Assembly (NCBI RefSeq): GCF_900155865.1
Contig: NZ_LT707006.1
Span: 2,127,685-2,191,684 of the forward strand
Length of the DNA: 64,000 nucleotides
Source of the DNA: Bacteroides bouchesdurhonensis
GTDB lineage: Bacteria > Bacteroidota > Bacteroidia > Bacteroidales > Bacteroidaceae
Reading direction: 5' to 3'
The translations under genes and the position numbers were made by a program. Below the pieces are notes generated by a model. It was given only the letters and a program-made list of their open reading frames with translations, had not been told where the DNA came from and made no database searches. Positions 8,677 to 17,460 of this stretch are shown here, in pieces. Each line of letters opens with the position of its first letter. Position 1 is the first letter of the stretch.

Positions 8677-10284
8677 ATGAAAAATATAGGTAAAATAACC
8701 CTAATCGGTGTACTTCTCTTTTGTATGGGTAGCGTGTATGCACAGCCTACTATCTATGACGCCAATCGTTGGATGGGAAGTGACTTAAATGGAACTGCAC
8801 GTTTTATTGGTATGGGTGGTGCTATGGGAGCATTAGGAGGTGATATCTCAACTATGGGAACCAACCCTGCCGGAATCGGTATATATCGTAGTAATGATGT
8901 GATGTTATCTTTTGGTTTTACCAATATAGGTTCCAAACAATCAGGAGGTGGACCGAGCGTAGATAAATTTCACGGTTCCTTTGATAATGCGGGATTTGTA
9001 CTTTCAACGAAAATAGGAAATTATTCCTCTTTACGTTTTGTGAATTTCGGTTTCAATTATCACCGTACGAAATCTTTTGATAAGAATATGGTAATGAACG
9101 GAATCTTCGGAGCATCTCAAACTGAGACTATGGCAGGAATGTTGAACTATAATGATGCGGGTCAGTATGCACCATTCCCTGTTGAAACTCTGAACCGGAA
9201 AGATGCCTATACGAATCCGGATATCCCTTGGCTTGGATTATTGGGATATGACGCACATTTAGCGGTTCCTGAATATATTGAAAATACAGAAAAACCGGAG
9301 GAGGGAGAGAAATTTAATGGTTATCTTTCATATTTTAATAATGGTGATAAGGTAAGACAAGCTTATACAGCTCGTGAAAGAGGAGGTCTACATTCTTATG
9401 ATTTCAATGTCTCTTTCAATTTCTATGATCGCTTTTATCTGGGTGCAACTATTGGTGCATATAGTATAGACTATAAACGTACAAGCCTTTATAAAGAGGA
9501 TTTTACTGATAAGCAAGGTAATGAACATGGTGGTTATGACCTAGGTAATGACTTCTGGTCAGATGGTAGTGGAGTTGATTTAAAGTTAGGATTTATTTGG
9601 CGTCCGATTGAAAGTTCTTCTTTCCGTATCGGAGGTGCAATCCATACTCCAACTTTCTATTCCATAACTGAGCGTAGTCGTGCATTTATTGATTATGATT
9701 TGAATGTAGAAGGTGTAGCACCGGGGTTTGTCGAACCTGTTGATCGTAATAATAATCCGATGGATGGTGAATTTAAGTATCGTTTGGTAACCCCTTGGAA
9801 GTTTAATTTAAGTACAGGATATACATTTGGTTCGGTTGCTGCTGTAGGATTGGAATATGAATATATGGATTACTCATCCGCTAAAATGAAAGATCCTGAT
9901 GGAGAGGAGCTACATGAAACTAATGGCATAAAAGCAATGATGGATGGAGTTCATACGCTTCGTGCAGGAGTTGAATTCAAGTTAGCTCCCGAATTTGCTT
10001 TCCGTTTAGGATATAATCATGTTACAGCTTCAATGAAATCAAGTGCTTTAAAATATTTGCCGGACAATTCAATCCGTACAGATACAGAGTATTCGAATGC
10101 CGGAGCAACTAACAATTACACTTTAGGTTGTGGTTATCGTGGAGAGATGTTCTATGTAGATATGGCTTATCAATATAGTCAATACAAAGAAGATTTCTAT
10201 GCTTTCTATAATAAGTATTTGGAAGGAACGCAATTAAAGAATAACAATCATAAAGTAGTCCTCACCGTAGGTTTGCGCTTTTAA
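8677..10284 (+). CDS. Outer-membrane beta-barrel protein, OmpP1/FadL-like
   Basis: A 535-residue protein with a signal peptide ending at VYAQ (residue 23). The N-terminal segment (GTARFIGMGGAMGALGGDIS, then TNPAGIGIYR) is the FadL/OmpP1 hatch-type signature, and the NPA motif is kept. The remainder alternates hydrophobic and polar residues as transmembrane strands do (FNVSFNFYDRFYLGATIGAY) and ends with LTVGLRF, a typical final strand with terminal Phe. It is probably an outer-membrane channel for hydrophobic compounds. The substrate is unknown. It likely shares a transcript with the preceding secreted protein and is followed by a strong terminator at 10328-10372. Confidence 0.82.
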   Translation: MKNIGKITLIGVLLFCMGSVYAQPTIYDANRWMGSDLNGTARFIGMGGAMGALGGDISTMGTNPAGIGIYRSNDVMLSFGFTNIGSKQSGGGPSVDKFHGSFDNAGFVLSTKIGNYSSLRFVNFGFNYHRTKSFDKNMVMNGIFGASQTETMAGMLNYNDAGQYAPFPVETLNRKDAYTNPDIPWLGLLGYDAHLAVPEYIENTEKPEEGEKFNGYLSYFNNGDKVRQAYTARERGGLHSYDFNVSFNFYDRFYLGATIGAYSIDYKRTSLYKEDFTDKQGNEHGGYDLGNDFWSDGSGVDLKLGFIWRPIESSSFRIGGAIHTPTFYSITERSRAFIDYDLNVEGVAPGFVEPVDRNNNPMDGEFKYRLVTPWKFNLSTGYTFGSVAAVGLEYEYMDYSSAKMKDPDGEELHETNGIKAMMDGVHTLRAGVEFKLAPEFAFRLGYNHVTASMKSSALKYLPDNSIRTDTEYSNAGATNNYTLGCGYRGEMFYVDMAYQYSQYKEDFYAFYNKYLEGTQLKNNNHKVVLTVGLRF

Positions 10285-10327
10285 CAGAACAGTTTTCAAT
10301 TTTCTATAATAACTTTTGTGTGTAAGG

Positions 10328-10372
10328 AAAATCCCTGGAATGCCAAGTGTCTAAGGCATTGCCGGGGATTTT
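10328..10372 (+). terminator. Terminator hairpin after the outer-membrane protein gene
   Basis: AAAATCCC (10328-10335) pairs with GGGATTTT (10365-10372), and AATGCC pairs with GGCATT inside. The stem is T-rich at its 3' side. The rest of the gap to 10641 holds a 7-bp inverted repeat (GTTATAC 10522-10528 / GTATAAC 10543-10549) and nothing else recognisable. Confidence 0.65.
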
Positions 10373-10641
10373 ATGTTATTTTCCTAATAGTCATAGAATT
10401 TACGTCCATATATAATTTCGCAACTTTTGGACTGTTTCAGGAAGAACGCATAAAGCCCATAAGCCATTTGGATATAGTTGACCGTTTTTATTTTATGGGT
10501 TTGGATAAAAACGCAATTAAGGTTATACTATCCGTAATTGGGGTATAACTTTCTTACTTCCCTTCCGGGTAAAATATCAAATTCTGTAATCAAGGTAATG
10601 ATACCCGTAATTTGTCTACAAAGAGTCTCTTTTTTACATCG

Positions 10642-10649
10642 TAATTTTG
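10642..10649 (+). promoter_or_regulatory. -7 promoter box (TAATTTTG) for the alpha/beta hydrolase gene
   Basis: An exact TAnnTTTG match 51 bp upstream of the ATG at 10700. No clear -33 TTTG is seen at the expected distance. Confidence 0.5.
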
Positions 10650-10699
10650 CAGTGTAGAAAGTAGATAATCAATATATTAATCATTAAAACAGGTAAGAT

Positions 10700-11731
10700 A
10701 TGAAACGAATACTATTATTGGTAGTAACATTCCTAACATCGTTAGGTATAAGTTTTTCCTTTGCACAGACGGATGCGGATAATTTTTATAAGAGTGATCT
10801 GTTGAATACAGAGAAAGTGACTTTTCCCAACCAGTACAAGATGAAAGTGATTGGAAACCTTTTCCTGCCTAAAAGTATGAAAGAAGGGGACAAATACCCT
10901 GCCATCATTGTTGGTCACCCAATGGGAGCCGTCAAAGAACAGAGTGCGAATCTTTATGCGACCAAGATGGCAGAACGTGGTTATGTCACCTTATCTATTG
11001 ACCTTTCATTTTGGGGTGAGAGTGAAGGGGAACCTCGTAATGCCGTCTTACCGGAAGTTTATGCGGAAACTTTCAGTGCAGCAACGGACTTTTTAGGTAC
11101 ACGCCCATTTATTGACAGGAATCGTATCGGAGCAATCGGAATTTGTGGTAGTGGAAGTTTTGCTATCAGTGCCGCAAAAATTGATCCTCGACTCAAGGCT
11201 ATCGCAACGGTAAGTATGTATGATATGGGGACAGCGAATCGTAATGGATTGAAACATGCACTTACTTTGGAGCAGAGAAAACAAATTCTTGTTGAGGCAG
11301 CCGATCAAAGGTATGTGGAATTTTTAGGGGGCGATACTAAATATACTGGTGGTACAGTGCATGAACTGACAGAAAAGTCTACTCCGATAGAACGTGAATT
11401 TTATGAATTCTATCGTACACAACGAGGTGAATTTACCCCTGAAGGAGCAACGCCTCTTACTACGACACATCCGACACTCGCTAGTAATGTGAAATTTATG
11501 AATTTCTATCCTTTTGTTGATATCGAAACGATTTCTCCACGTCCATTACTTTTTATAACCGGCGAAAATGCCCATTCACGTGAATTCAGTGAAGATGCTT
11601 ATCGACGGGCTGCCGAACCAAAGGAGTTATATATCGTTCCCGGTGCAGGGCATGTGGATTTGTATGATCGTGTCGGTCTTATTCCGTTCGATAAACTGGA
11701 GTCTTTCTTCGATGAATCATTAAAACAATAA
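10700..11731 (+). CDS. Secreted alpha/beta hydrolase, dienelactone-hydrolase-like
   Basis: A 343-residue protein with a signal peptide (about 1-23, SFSFAQ). The alpha/beta-hydrolase core has an HG-type loop (IIVGHPMGAVKEQSA), strand and turn (YVTLSIDLSFWGESEG) and nucleophile elbow GAIGICGSGSFA. There Cys takes the usual Ser place, as in dienelactone hydrolases and the YcjY-like group. A late Asp/His pair is likely (GAGHVDLYD for the His). It probably acts in the periplasm on an ester or thioester of unknown identity. It heads a set of same-strand accessory genes (DUF3737, PatB-like, AraC, FMN protein), separated from the next by 120 bp. Confidence 0.8.
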   Translation: MKRILLLVVTFLTSLGISFSFAQTDADNFYKSDLLNTEKVTFPNQYKMKVIGNLFLPKSMKEGDKYPAIIVGHPMGAVKEQSANLYATKMAERGYVTLSIDLSFWGESEGEPRNAVLPEVYAETFSAATDFLGTRPFIDRNRIGAIGICGSGSFAISAAKIDPRLKAIATVSMYDMGTANRNGLKHALTLEQRKQILVEAADQRYVEFLGGDTKYTGGTVHELTEKSTPIEREFYEFYRTQRGEFTPEGATPLTTTHPTLASNVKFMNFYPFVDIETISPRPLLFITGENAHSREFSEDAYRRAAEPKELYIVPGAGHVDLYDRVGLIPFDKLESFFDESLKQ

Positions 11732-11817
11732 TACTTCGCTGTTATGAGGAAATTGTATAGAAACACTTTGATTCCCGTATTTATTCATTATGATGTACTA
11801 CCTAACTAAAAAAATGA

Positions 11818-11833
11818 TAGTTGCAATCAACTA
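11818..11833. promoter_or_regulatory. Small palindrome before the DUF3737 gene
   Basis: TAGTTG (11818-11823), CAAT, CAACTA (11828-11833) form a perfect 6-bp inverted repeat about 18 bp before the ATG at 11852. It may be an operator or a weak mRNA hairpin affecting translation. Confidence 0.25.
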
Positions 11834-11851
11834 ATAACAAATAATAGAACA

Positions 11852-12718
11852 ATGGAATTTATTAAAAACAAAGAATATGAAGGCGAACGTCCTTTATTTG
11901 CAACACACGATTTACAACTTGATAATATAACCATTCATAAGGGAGAATCTGCGTTGAAAGAATGTAGTAATATCATTGCAGTGAACTGCCGTTTTGAAGG
12001 CAAATATCCGTTCTGGCATAACAATAGCTTTATCGTGAAAAACTGTCTCTTTACGGAGGGTGCGCGAGCTGCTTTATGGTATTCTCTGAATTTGCAAATG
12101 ATGGATACGATAGTAGAAGCTCCAAAGATGTTTCGTGAAATGGATGGAGTAAAATTAGAGAATGTGCAGCTTCCCAATGCACAGGAAACTCTTTGGCATT
12201 GCCGTAATGTGGAATTAAGAAATGTGCAGGTTGAAAATGCTGATTATCTCTTTGCGCACGGTGAAAATATCCGCATTGAGAATTACAGTCAAAATGGTAA
12301 CTATTCATTTCAGTATTGTAAGAATGTGGAGATTCGTAATGCTATTATCAACTCCAAAGATGCTTTTTGGAATACCGAGCATGTAACGGTGTATGATTCC
12401 GAATTGAATGGTGAATATTTAGGTTGGCATTCACATAACCTACGTTTGGTAAATTGTCAGATTTCCGGTACGCAACCACTCTGTTATGCTCATGATCTCG
12501 TAATGGAAAATTGTGTAATGGCTGATGATGCTGACCTCTGCTTTGAATATAGTAGTATAAATGCTACTATAAAGAGTCCTGTGCATAGTGTGAAGAATCC
12601 TCGTAGCGGAAGTATCACAGCCGAAAGTTATGGTAAAATCATCTTGGATGAAAACATCAAAGCTCCGGGAAATTGCGAATTGAGATTGTGGGATAATACA
12701 ACCTGTTTCAATCAATGA
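11852..12718 (+). CDS. DUF3737 family protein (predicted right-handed beta-helix)
   Basis: A 288-residue cytosolic protein with no signal peptide. It is built of short repeated beta segments of the form xxNCxFxGxYPFWHNxxxxV (KECSNIIAVNCRFEGKYPFW, CRNVELRNVQVENADYLFAH, SHNLRLVNCQISGTQ). This is the pectate-lyase-like stacked helix of the DUF3737 family. No catalytic residues are known for the family. Its stop overlaps the start of the next gene by 4 nt (ATGA at 12715), so it is translationally coupled to a PLP lyase. In other bacteria this family is also often next to PatB-like genes, which points to a shared but unknown function. Confidence 0.85.
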   Translation: MEFIKNKEYEGERPLFATHDLQLDNITIHKGESALKECSNIIAVNCRFEGKYPFWHNNSFIVKNCLFTEGARAALWYSLNLQMMDTIVEAPKMFREMDGVKLENVQLPNAQETLWHCRNVELRNVQVENADYLFAHGENIRIENYSQNGNYSFQYCKNVEIRNAIINSKDAFWNTEHVTVYDSELNGEYLGWHSHNLRLVNCQISGTQPLCYAHDLVMENCVMADDADLCFEYSSINATIKSPVHSVKNPRSGSITAESYGKIILDENIKAPGNCELRLWDNTTCFNQ

Positions 12719-13884
12719 AATGCAATTTTGATGAGATAGTTCCTCGTCGTGGGACCAATTCTTATAAATGGGATACGGCAAAAGAGGAGAATGTCTTACC
12801 TATGTGGGTAGCCGATATGGATTTTCGTGCGGCTCCTATTATAGTAGAAGCATTGCGCAGACGGGTGGAACATGGTATTTTCGGTTATGCTCGTGTACCT
12901 AATACGTATTATGAAGCTGTCATTAATTGGTTTGATAGACGCCACACTTGGCAAATAGAAAAAGAATGGATTATTTATACCACCGGAGTCGTACCTGCTT
13001 TGTCTGCCATAATAAAGGCTCTGACATCCCCACAGGACAAGGTCTTGGTACAGACTCCGGTATATAATTGCTTCTTTTCATCCATCCGTAACAATGGTTG
13101 TGAAGTGGTTACCAATCCATTAATTTATCGGGATGGTACTTATCAAATTGATTTTGATGATTTAGAAAAGAAAGCTGTTGATCCGAGTGTGAAACTTCTG
13201 TTGTTGTGTAATCCACACAATCCAGTCGGTAGGGTATGGACGAAACAGGAATTGAATCGTATTGGAGAGATCTGTCTCCGGAACGATGTATGGGTAATAG
13301 CGGATGAAATTCATTGTGAACTGGTCTATCCCGGATATACATATATACCTTTTGCATCCATTTCTCCGGAATTTCTGATGCGTTCTGTTACTTGTGTCTC
13401 ACCAAGTAAGGCTTTTAATCTGGCTGGACTACAGATTGCAAACATCGTTTGTGCCGATGCAGATTTGCGTATAAAGATAGATAAAGCTATTAATATAAAT
13501 GAAGTGTGTGACGTAAATCCATTTGGTATTGAAGCATTGATTGCTGCCTATAATGAAGGAAAAGAATGGTTGGAAGAACTGAAGCATTATCTTTGGGAAA
13601 ATTATAACTATCTGAAAGCTTATTTCAGCGAGAATCTCCCGCAATTCCCTGTGACAATGCTTGAAGGTACTTATCTGGTATGGGTGGATTGTTCTGTCCT
13701 GAAACGATCTTCTATAGAGATAGTACATACTTTATTGTATAAAGAGAAGTTGCAGGTAAATAATGGGAGTCTCTATGGTAAAGATGGTGAAGGCTTTATT
13801 CGTATCAATATAGCTTGTCCCCGACAGGTGCTGATTGACGGTTTAAATCGTTTGAAACGGGTGTTGATTAGTCAGCTTGGTTAG
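12715..13884 (+). CDS. MalY/PatB-type PLP-dependent aminotransferase/cystathionine beta-lyase
   Basis: A 389-residue fold-type I PLP enzyme of normal length. The N-terminus has the MalY/PatB hallmark (RRGTNSYKWD, LPMWVADMDF). Residues NPHNPVGRVW and DEIHCELVY bind the cofactor, and the Schiff-base lysine is in SPSKAFNLAGLQ. Family members cleave cystathionine or other cysteine S-conjugates to pyruvate, ammonia and a thiol; a few are transaminases. The start overlaps the DUF3737 stop by 4 nt. A strong terminator follows at 13908. The physiological substrate is unknown. Confidence 0.88.
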   Translation: MKCNFDEIVPRRGTNSYKWDTAKEENVLPMWVADMDFRAAPIIVEALRRRVEHGIFGYARVPNTYYEAVINWFDRRHTWQIEKEWIIYTTGVVPALSAIIKALTSPQDKVLVQTPVYNCFFSSIRNNGCEVVTNPLIYRDGTYQIDFDDLEKKAVDPSVKLLLLCNPHNPVGRVWTKQELNRIGEICLRNDVWVIADEIHCELVYPGYTYIPFASISPEFLMRSVTCVSPSKAFNLAGLQIANIVCADADLRIKIDKAININEVCDVNPFGIEALIAAYNEGKEWLEELKHYLWENYNYLKAYFSENLPQFPVTMLEGTYLVWVDCSVLKRSSIEIVHTLLYKEKLQVNNGSLYGKDGEGFIRINIACPRQVLIDGLNRLKRVLISQLG

Positions 13885-13907
13885 TCAGAAAAGAATTTGA
13901 TGGCTAA

Positions 13908-13970
13908 TAGATTCCTTTCTATACAATGAGAATTGTTTTATAGAAGGAATCTATTTCTGTTTTTTATTTG
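13908..13970 (+). terminator. Intrinsic terminator after the PatB-like gene
   Basis: TAGATTCCTTTCTATA (from 13908) pairs with TATAGAAGGAATCTA (to 13953) with one bulge. A T-rich tail runs to about 13970. Confidence 0.8.
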
Positions 13971-14064
13971 ACATTCTCAGTTAATATCTTTATTGGGTTG
14001 AGCTTTAATTAGAAAATTCGGTTTCTTTTTTATTGTTTAGATGTTGTAATCAAAGGAATTTATG

Positions 14065-14072
14065 TAGATTTG
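14065..14072 (+). promoter_or_regulatory. -7 promoter box (TAGATTTG) for the AraC-type regulator
   Basis: An exact TAnnTTTG match 28 bp upstream of the ATG at 14100. It overlaps the TTG at 14070, so that codon cannot be the translation start. Confidence 0.55.
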
Positions 14073-14099
14073 CTATGTGTTTATGCAAATACAGATAGC

Positions 14100-14975
14100 A
14101 TGAAAAAGCCAATCCCTCAGTATACTTTCTTTAAAACCAAGTACGGTAGTGAATTACTGATTGATGTTGTAGACCTGAAATATGTGAAGCGATTCTTGAA
14201 TGAAAATCCAATTCACACCCTGACTTACTATGATATTACTTTTATAACAGAAGGAGAAGGTGGCTTTTCAATAGATAATCAGAGTTATGAAGCGACTCCG
14301 GGTGATGTGTTTTTCTCCCGTCCCGGAGAAGTGCGTCATTGGGATACGACTCATATAGTCAATGGTTTTGCTCTGATTTTTGAAGATTCTTTTTTATCTT
14401 CAGTTTTCAAAGATCCTTTGTTCGTGCAACATCTTTCTTTTTTCAGTGTAAGCAAGTCATCGTCAAATTTACATTTGTCAGAAGAACTCTATGTCCATAT
14501 ACTTCAACTATTGAAAAATATCAAGATAGAAATAGATGCATATTTGCAAAATGATGTACATGTACTTCGGGCATTGCTTTATGAAATCCTGATGTTACTC
14601 GACCGGGCTTTTCAAAAAATGGTATCAATGGATAATATGAATAAAGGAAATGGGAATATGTATATTGCCAGATTTATGGAATTGGTCAATATACATTTGA
14701 AGGAACAGCATACTGTTAGTTTTTATGCGGATAAACTTTGTATTACTCCTAATTATCTAAATGAGATTACAAATATGGTATTGAATACCAATGCTAAACA
14801 ATATATTCAGGATAAAATAATGGATGAAGCTAAAAGGTTATTATTGTACTCTAATTCTTCCATAGCAGAAATTGCATTTGAGTTAAACTTCTCTACAGTA
14901 GCTTATTTTGTTCGTCTTTTCCGAAAATGTGCAGGAAGTACACCTCTTGTTTATCGTAAAGAGCATAAACCATAA
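14100..14975 (+). CDS. AraC-family transcriptional regulator
   Basis: 291 residues from the ATG at 14100. An N-terminal cupin-type ligand domain spans about 30-110 (YDITFITEGEGGFSIDNQSY, EATPGDVFFSRPGEVRHW). A helical linker follows, then a C-terminal double helix-turn-helix at about 190-288 (VSFYADKLCITPNYLNEI; the second motif SIAEIAFELNFSTVAYFVRLF ends in the usual FxRxFrkxxGxtPxxYR signature). It probably controls the flanking accessory genes (10700-13884 and 15064-15486) in response to a small molecule. The targets are inferred only from position. Confidence 0.88.
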   Translation: MKKPIPQYTFFKTKYGSELLIDVVDLKYVKRFLNENPIHTLTYYDITFITEGEGGFSIDNQSYEATPGDVFFSRPGEVRHWDTTHIVNGFALIFEDSFLSSVFKDPLFVQHLSFFSVSKSSSNLHLSEELYVHILQLLKNIKIEIDAYLQNDVHVLRALLYEILMLLDRAFQKMVSMDNMNKGNGNMYIARFMELVNIHLKEQHTVSFYADKLCITPNYLNEITNMVLNTNAKQYIQDKIMDEAKRLLLYSNSSIAEIAFELNFSTVAYFVRLFRKCAGSTPLVYRKEHKP

Positions 14976-15027
14976 AAAGTGCTATTTCTGTCTTTATTCT
15001 TAATACATTACTATTTCCTAATACCCT

Positions 15028-15035
15028 TACTTTTG
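15028..15035 (+). promoter_or_regulatory. -7 promoter box (TACTTTTG) for the FMN-binding protein gene
   Basis: An exact TAnnTTTG match 29-36 bp upstream of the start at 15064. Confidence 0.5.
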
Positions 15036-15063
15036 CATGATTCAATAACAAATAAATAATGTA

Positions 15064-15486
15064 ATGATGAAAGATCTGGAAAAGACAGTCGGCAATATTA
15101 TCGCCAAACAAAGAATTGCTTTTATGGGTTCAATTGACTCGGAAGGTTTTCCCAATATAAAAGCGATGTTACAACCTCGAAAACGGGAAGGAATTCATAC
15201 TTTCTACTTTACTACAAACACTTCATCTATGCGGGTAGCACAATTTTTGAAGAACGACCATTCTTGTATTTATTTCTGCGATTCCCGTTTTTTTAGAGGA
15301 GTGATGTTGAAAGGCAACATCGCAGTATTGACTGATCAGGCTAGTAAAGAAATGATATGGGAAGAAGGAGATACTATGTATTATAAAGAGGGAGTTACGG
15401 ATCCTGATTATTGTGTTCTGAAATTCATAGCAGTCTCCGGAAGATATTACAGTAATTTTAAATCAGAGACTTTTGCGATTGAATAG
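15064..15486 (+). CDS. Pyridoxamine 5'-phosphate oxidase-related, FMN-binding split-barrel protein
   Basis: A 140-residue protein of the general-stress/PNPOx-like split barrel family. Recognisable strands are RIAFMGSIDSEGFPNIKAM, HTFYFTTNTSSMRVAQFLKN, CIYFCDSRFFRGVMLKGNIA and VLKFIAVSGRYY. The TNTSSMR segment usually contacts flavin phosphate. It likely binds FMN or a related cofactor as a dimer in the cytoplasm. The substrate is unknown, and length and motifs exclude true PdxH. It follows the AraC regulator and is closed by a 14-bp-stem terminator. ATG codons at 15064 and 15067 are both possible starts. Confidence 0.8.
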   Translation: MMKDLEKTVGNIIAKQRIAFMGSIDSEGFPNIKAMLQPRKREGIHTFYFTTNTSSMRVAQFLKNDHSCIYFCDSRFFRGVMLKGNIAVLTDQASKEMIWEEGDTMYYKEGVTDPDYCVLKFIAVSGRYYSNFKSETFAIE

Positions 15487-15528
15487 GTTGTCTTGACATA
15501 GTAAACCTGTAGTTTATTGACAATTAAA

Positions 15529-15592
15529 CAATAGATCCTTTCTCCTATGGATATAGAAATCTTTATGAAAGGATCTATTGACTTTTCTTTTA
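15529..15592. terminator. Bidirectional terminator, perfect 14-bp stem
   Basis: CAATAGATCCTTTC at 15529-15542 pairs perfectly with GAAAGGATCTATTG at 15567-15580. A T-rich run lies to the right, and A-rich sequence lies to the left (T-rich on the minus strand). It separates convergent genes. Confidence 0.8.
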
Positions 15593-16750
15593 TTTGATGT
15601 CATAAGATAATCTCTTAACTTCCTTTCCGGCTTCATCTTTTATTACGACATTCAGTTTTTTTGCATCTGCATTAATCTGCAATACATTGGTGTTTGAGTT
15701 TATCAGGATGGGAAAATTAACTCCGTCTGTATTGGGTTGGTTATATATATGCCGATGCAAGTGCGCACACAACATTAAGTCGATACCTGCTTCATTCAAA
15801 ATAGGTAAGAAAGTTTTTTTTGTATGTAACGGACCATGCCATGTGCTTCGAACGGGAGGTACGTGAATCACTACTACTTTGAACGGGGAAGATTTGAATT
15901 CTTCGCTTTGCACAACTTTACGTAACCATTCAGCTTGTTCTTCACGATAATTATCGAATGCAGCAGTTCCTAGATATTCAATGTCATTATCCGGTTTATC
16001 TTCACCTCCGTCCATGATAATAAAATATACAGGCCCTTCTTTAAAGGAATAATATGGCATGTTAGTAGGGGTAGGGAAGTACGACATATAGTGTTGGGCG
16101 AATTTACCTCTACTTTCATGATTGCCACGAACCATATAGAATGGAGTCTCGGAAGCAAATAGTTTGATGGCAGGATTGACGAAACCTTCAAACATTTGTT
16201 GCTCGTTATCCATGTGGCTGACCATATCCCCGTTAAATAAAACAAAGTCTGTTTCCCCTTTCTTGAAGTCTTTCAGCAGATTATTAAAAAGAGCATTGTC
16301 TCCATGTATGTCATTGACTACCATAAAGTTGATGTTGTCTTTATTCCCGTCTAAAGTGCGGAAAGTAAGAGGTGCTTTCGAATATACGTTGCTTGCCGTT
16401 ACCGGACCGTATGTTATTTGATAATCTTGTTCATCAAGTACTTCTTGTGAGAAAATGCGATAACGATAAGTAGTCCCTTTAGTTAATTTGTTTATTCTTA
16501 CTCTATGCACTGTACCGAGTACTTTACGTCCTAAATATGTCTCAAAGTATTGTGGACGTTGTTCTGCGTAGAAATTAAGTTTATCGTTAGGGGCTATTTC
16601 TACCCATGACAATGATTTATTGTCAGTTACCCATACAATTGTAGCCTCTGTTTCCGTTACCATTTGTAAATAAGGACCATAAATGATTTTTATGGCTTGG
16701 GATGATTCCATTATACTCAAAAGTATTAATAGAAATAAGAACTTTTTCAT
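15590..16750 (-). CDS. Secreted calcineurin-like metallophosphatase with fibronectin-type N-terminal domain
   Basis: A 386-residue protein with a signal peptide (about 1-19). Residues 22-125 resemble the fibronectin III-like domain of purple acid phosphatases (GPYLQMVTETEATIVWVTD). The catalytic domain carries the two-metal motifs in order: VNDIHGD, NGDMVSHM, VRGNHESRG, VVIHVPP and CAHLHRH. It is likely a periplasmic phosphomonoesterase or diesterase. The substrate is not deducible. It is monocistronic, with a TATCTTTG box 51 bp upstream. Confidence 0.88.
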   Translation of the reverse strand: MKKFLFLLILLSIMESSQAIKIIYGPYLQMVTETEATIVWVTDNKSLSWVEIAPNDKLNFYAEQRPQYFETYLGRKVLGTVHRVRINKLTKGTTYRYRIFSQEVLDEQDYQITYGPVTASNVYSKAPLTFRTLDGNKDNINFMVVNDIHGDNALFNNLLKDFKKGETDFVLFNGDMVSHMDNEQQMFEGFVNPAIKLFASETPFYMVRGNHESRGKFAQHYMSYFPTPTNMPYYSFKEGPVYFIIMDGGEDKPDNDIEYLGTAAFDNYREEQAEWLRKVVQSEEFKSSPFKVVVIHVPPVRSTWHGPLHTKKTFLPILNEAGIDLMLCAHLHRHIYNQPNTDGVNFPILINSNTNVLQINADAKKLNVVIKDEAGKEVKRLSYDIK

Positions 16751-16800
16751 TTTGTATATGATTATAAGATTAAATGACTAATTTTCTTTCGTTTTCTTAG

Positions 16801-16808
16801 CAAAGATA
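16801..16808 (-). promoter_or_regulatory. -7 promoter box (TATCTTTG) for the metallophosphatase
   Basis: An exact TAnnTTTG match on the minus strand, 51 bp before the start at 16750. The rest of the 16809-17187 gap is very AT-rich. It holds only an 8-bp inverted repeat (TTGTGATA 17049-17056 / TATCACAA 17087-17094) with a 30-nt loop. Confidence 0.55.
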
Positions 16809-17187
16809 CGCAGAAATATTGAAAAATGAAAGAAAGGTAGTGATCCTTGTAGGTGATTTATCGGATTACATCTATTTTTGTTGGATAAATCTGTTTCAAT
16901 TTAAAAAATATAAACTGTTATTTGCATTATTAATTCCTGTAAAATTAAATTCTTTTTAATTTAAATCTTCTTGTAAGACCTTCGTTTGAGGAAACTTTTT
17001 CCGGTTATTCTGAATTCATCAGATTCGTTGTATCCTTTATTAAAAAGCTTGTGATAGTGCTATAGGATACTTAGGCTTAGTTAAAATATCACAATATGGA
17101 AAATATTTGTTCCAATTAAAACATCAATAAGATTAAATCAGTGTTTTATGTAAAGGTTCTATTAATGAAATATTAAAAAACAACAAT

Positions 17188-17406
17188 ATGTCCTTGAGTA
17201 ATCTTTTGATAATATTTTCATCAGTCATCGTGTGTATGGCTGCAATACTTTATATCTTTCTGTCGCAAGGGCAGAAGATTATTCAGAAATTAGGACCAGT
17301 TGGGAATCAAATAATTAATAAACTCGTTGCATTTTTTACGTTTTGTATTGGTATTCAGATCTCTGTGACAGGTATATCTCAAATATTTCATCTGAATATA
17401 TTATAA
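17188..17406 (+). CDS. Small inner-membrane protein resembling the C-terminal part of MarC
   Basis: 72 residues with two hydrophobic segments: about 5-27 (LLIIFSSVIVCMAAILYIFL) and about 45-68. Between them, QKLGPVGNQIINKLVAFF and then FCIGIQISVTGI resemble the last third of MarC/YhgN family membrane proteins (kxxGxxGxxxxxrlxgxxlxxigvqxxxxGi). No trace of the missing N-terminal two thirds is visible upstream, so it looks like a stand-alone short protein rather than a recent truncation. Its function is unknown. The M20 peptidase gene follows 54 bp later in the same direction. Confidence 0.6.
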   Translation: MSLSNLLIIFSSVIVCMAAILYIFLSQGQKIIQKLGPVGNQIINKLVAFFTFCIGIQISVTGISQIFHLNIL

Positions 17407-17460
17407 TATAGTTCTCTCATTTAATAGATTTTGAAGTATATAACTCCAAATAACGGAAAT

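Noticed and set aside
10318..10548. 76-codon plus frame after the outer-membrane barrel gene
   Set aside because: It starts inside the terminator hairpin, lacks a promoter, and its sequence looks random.
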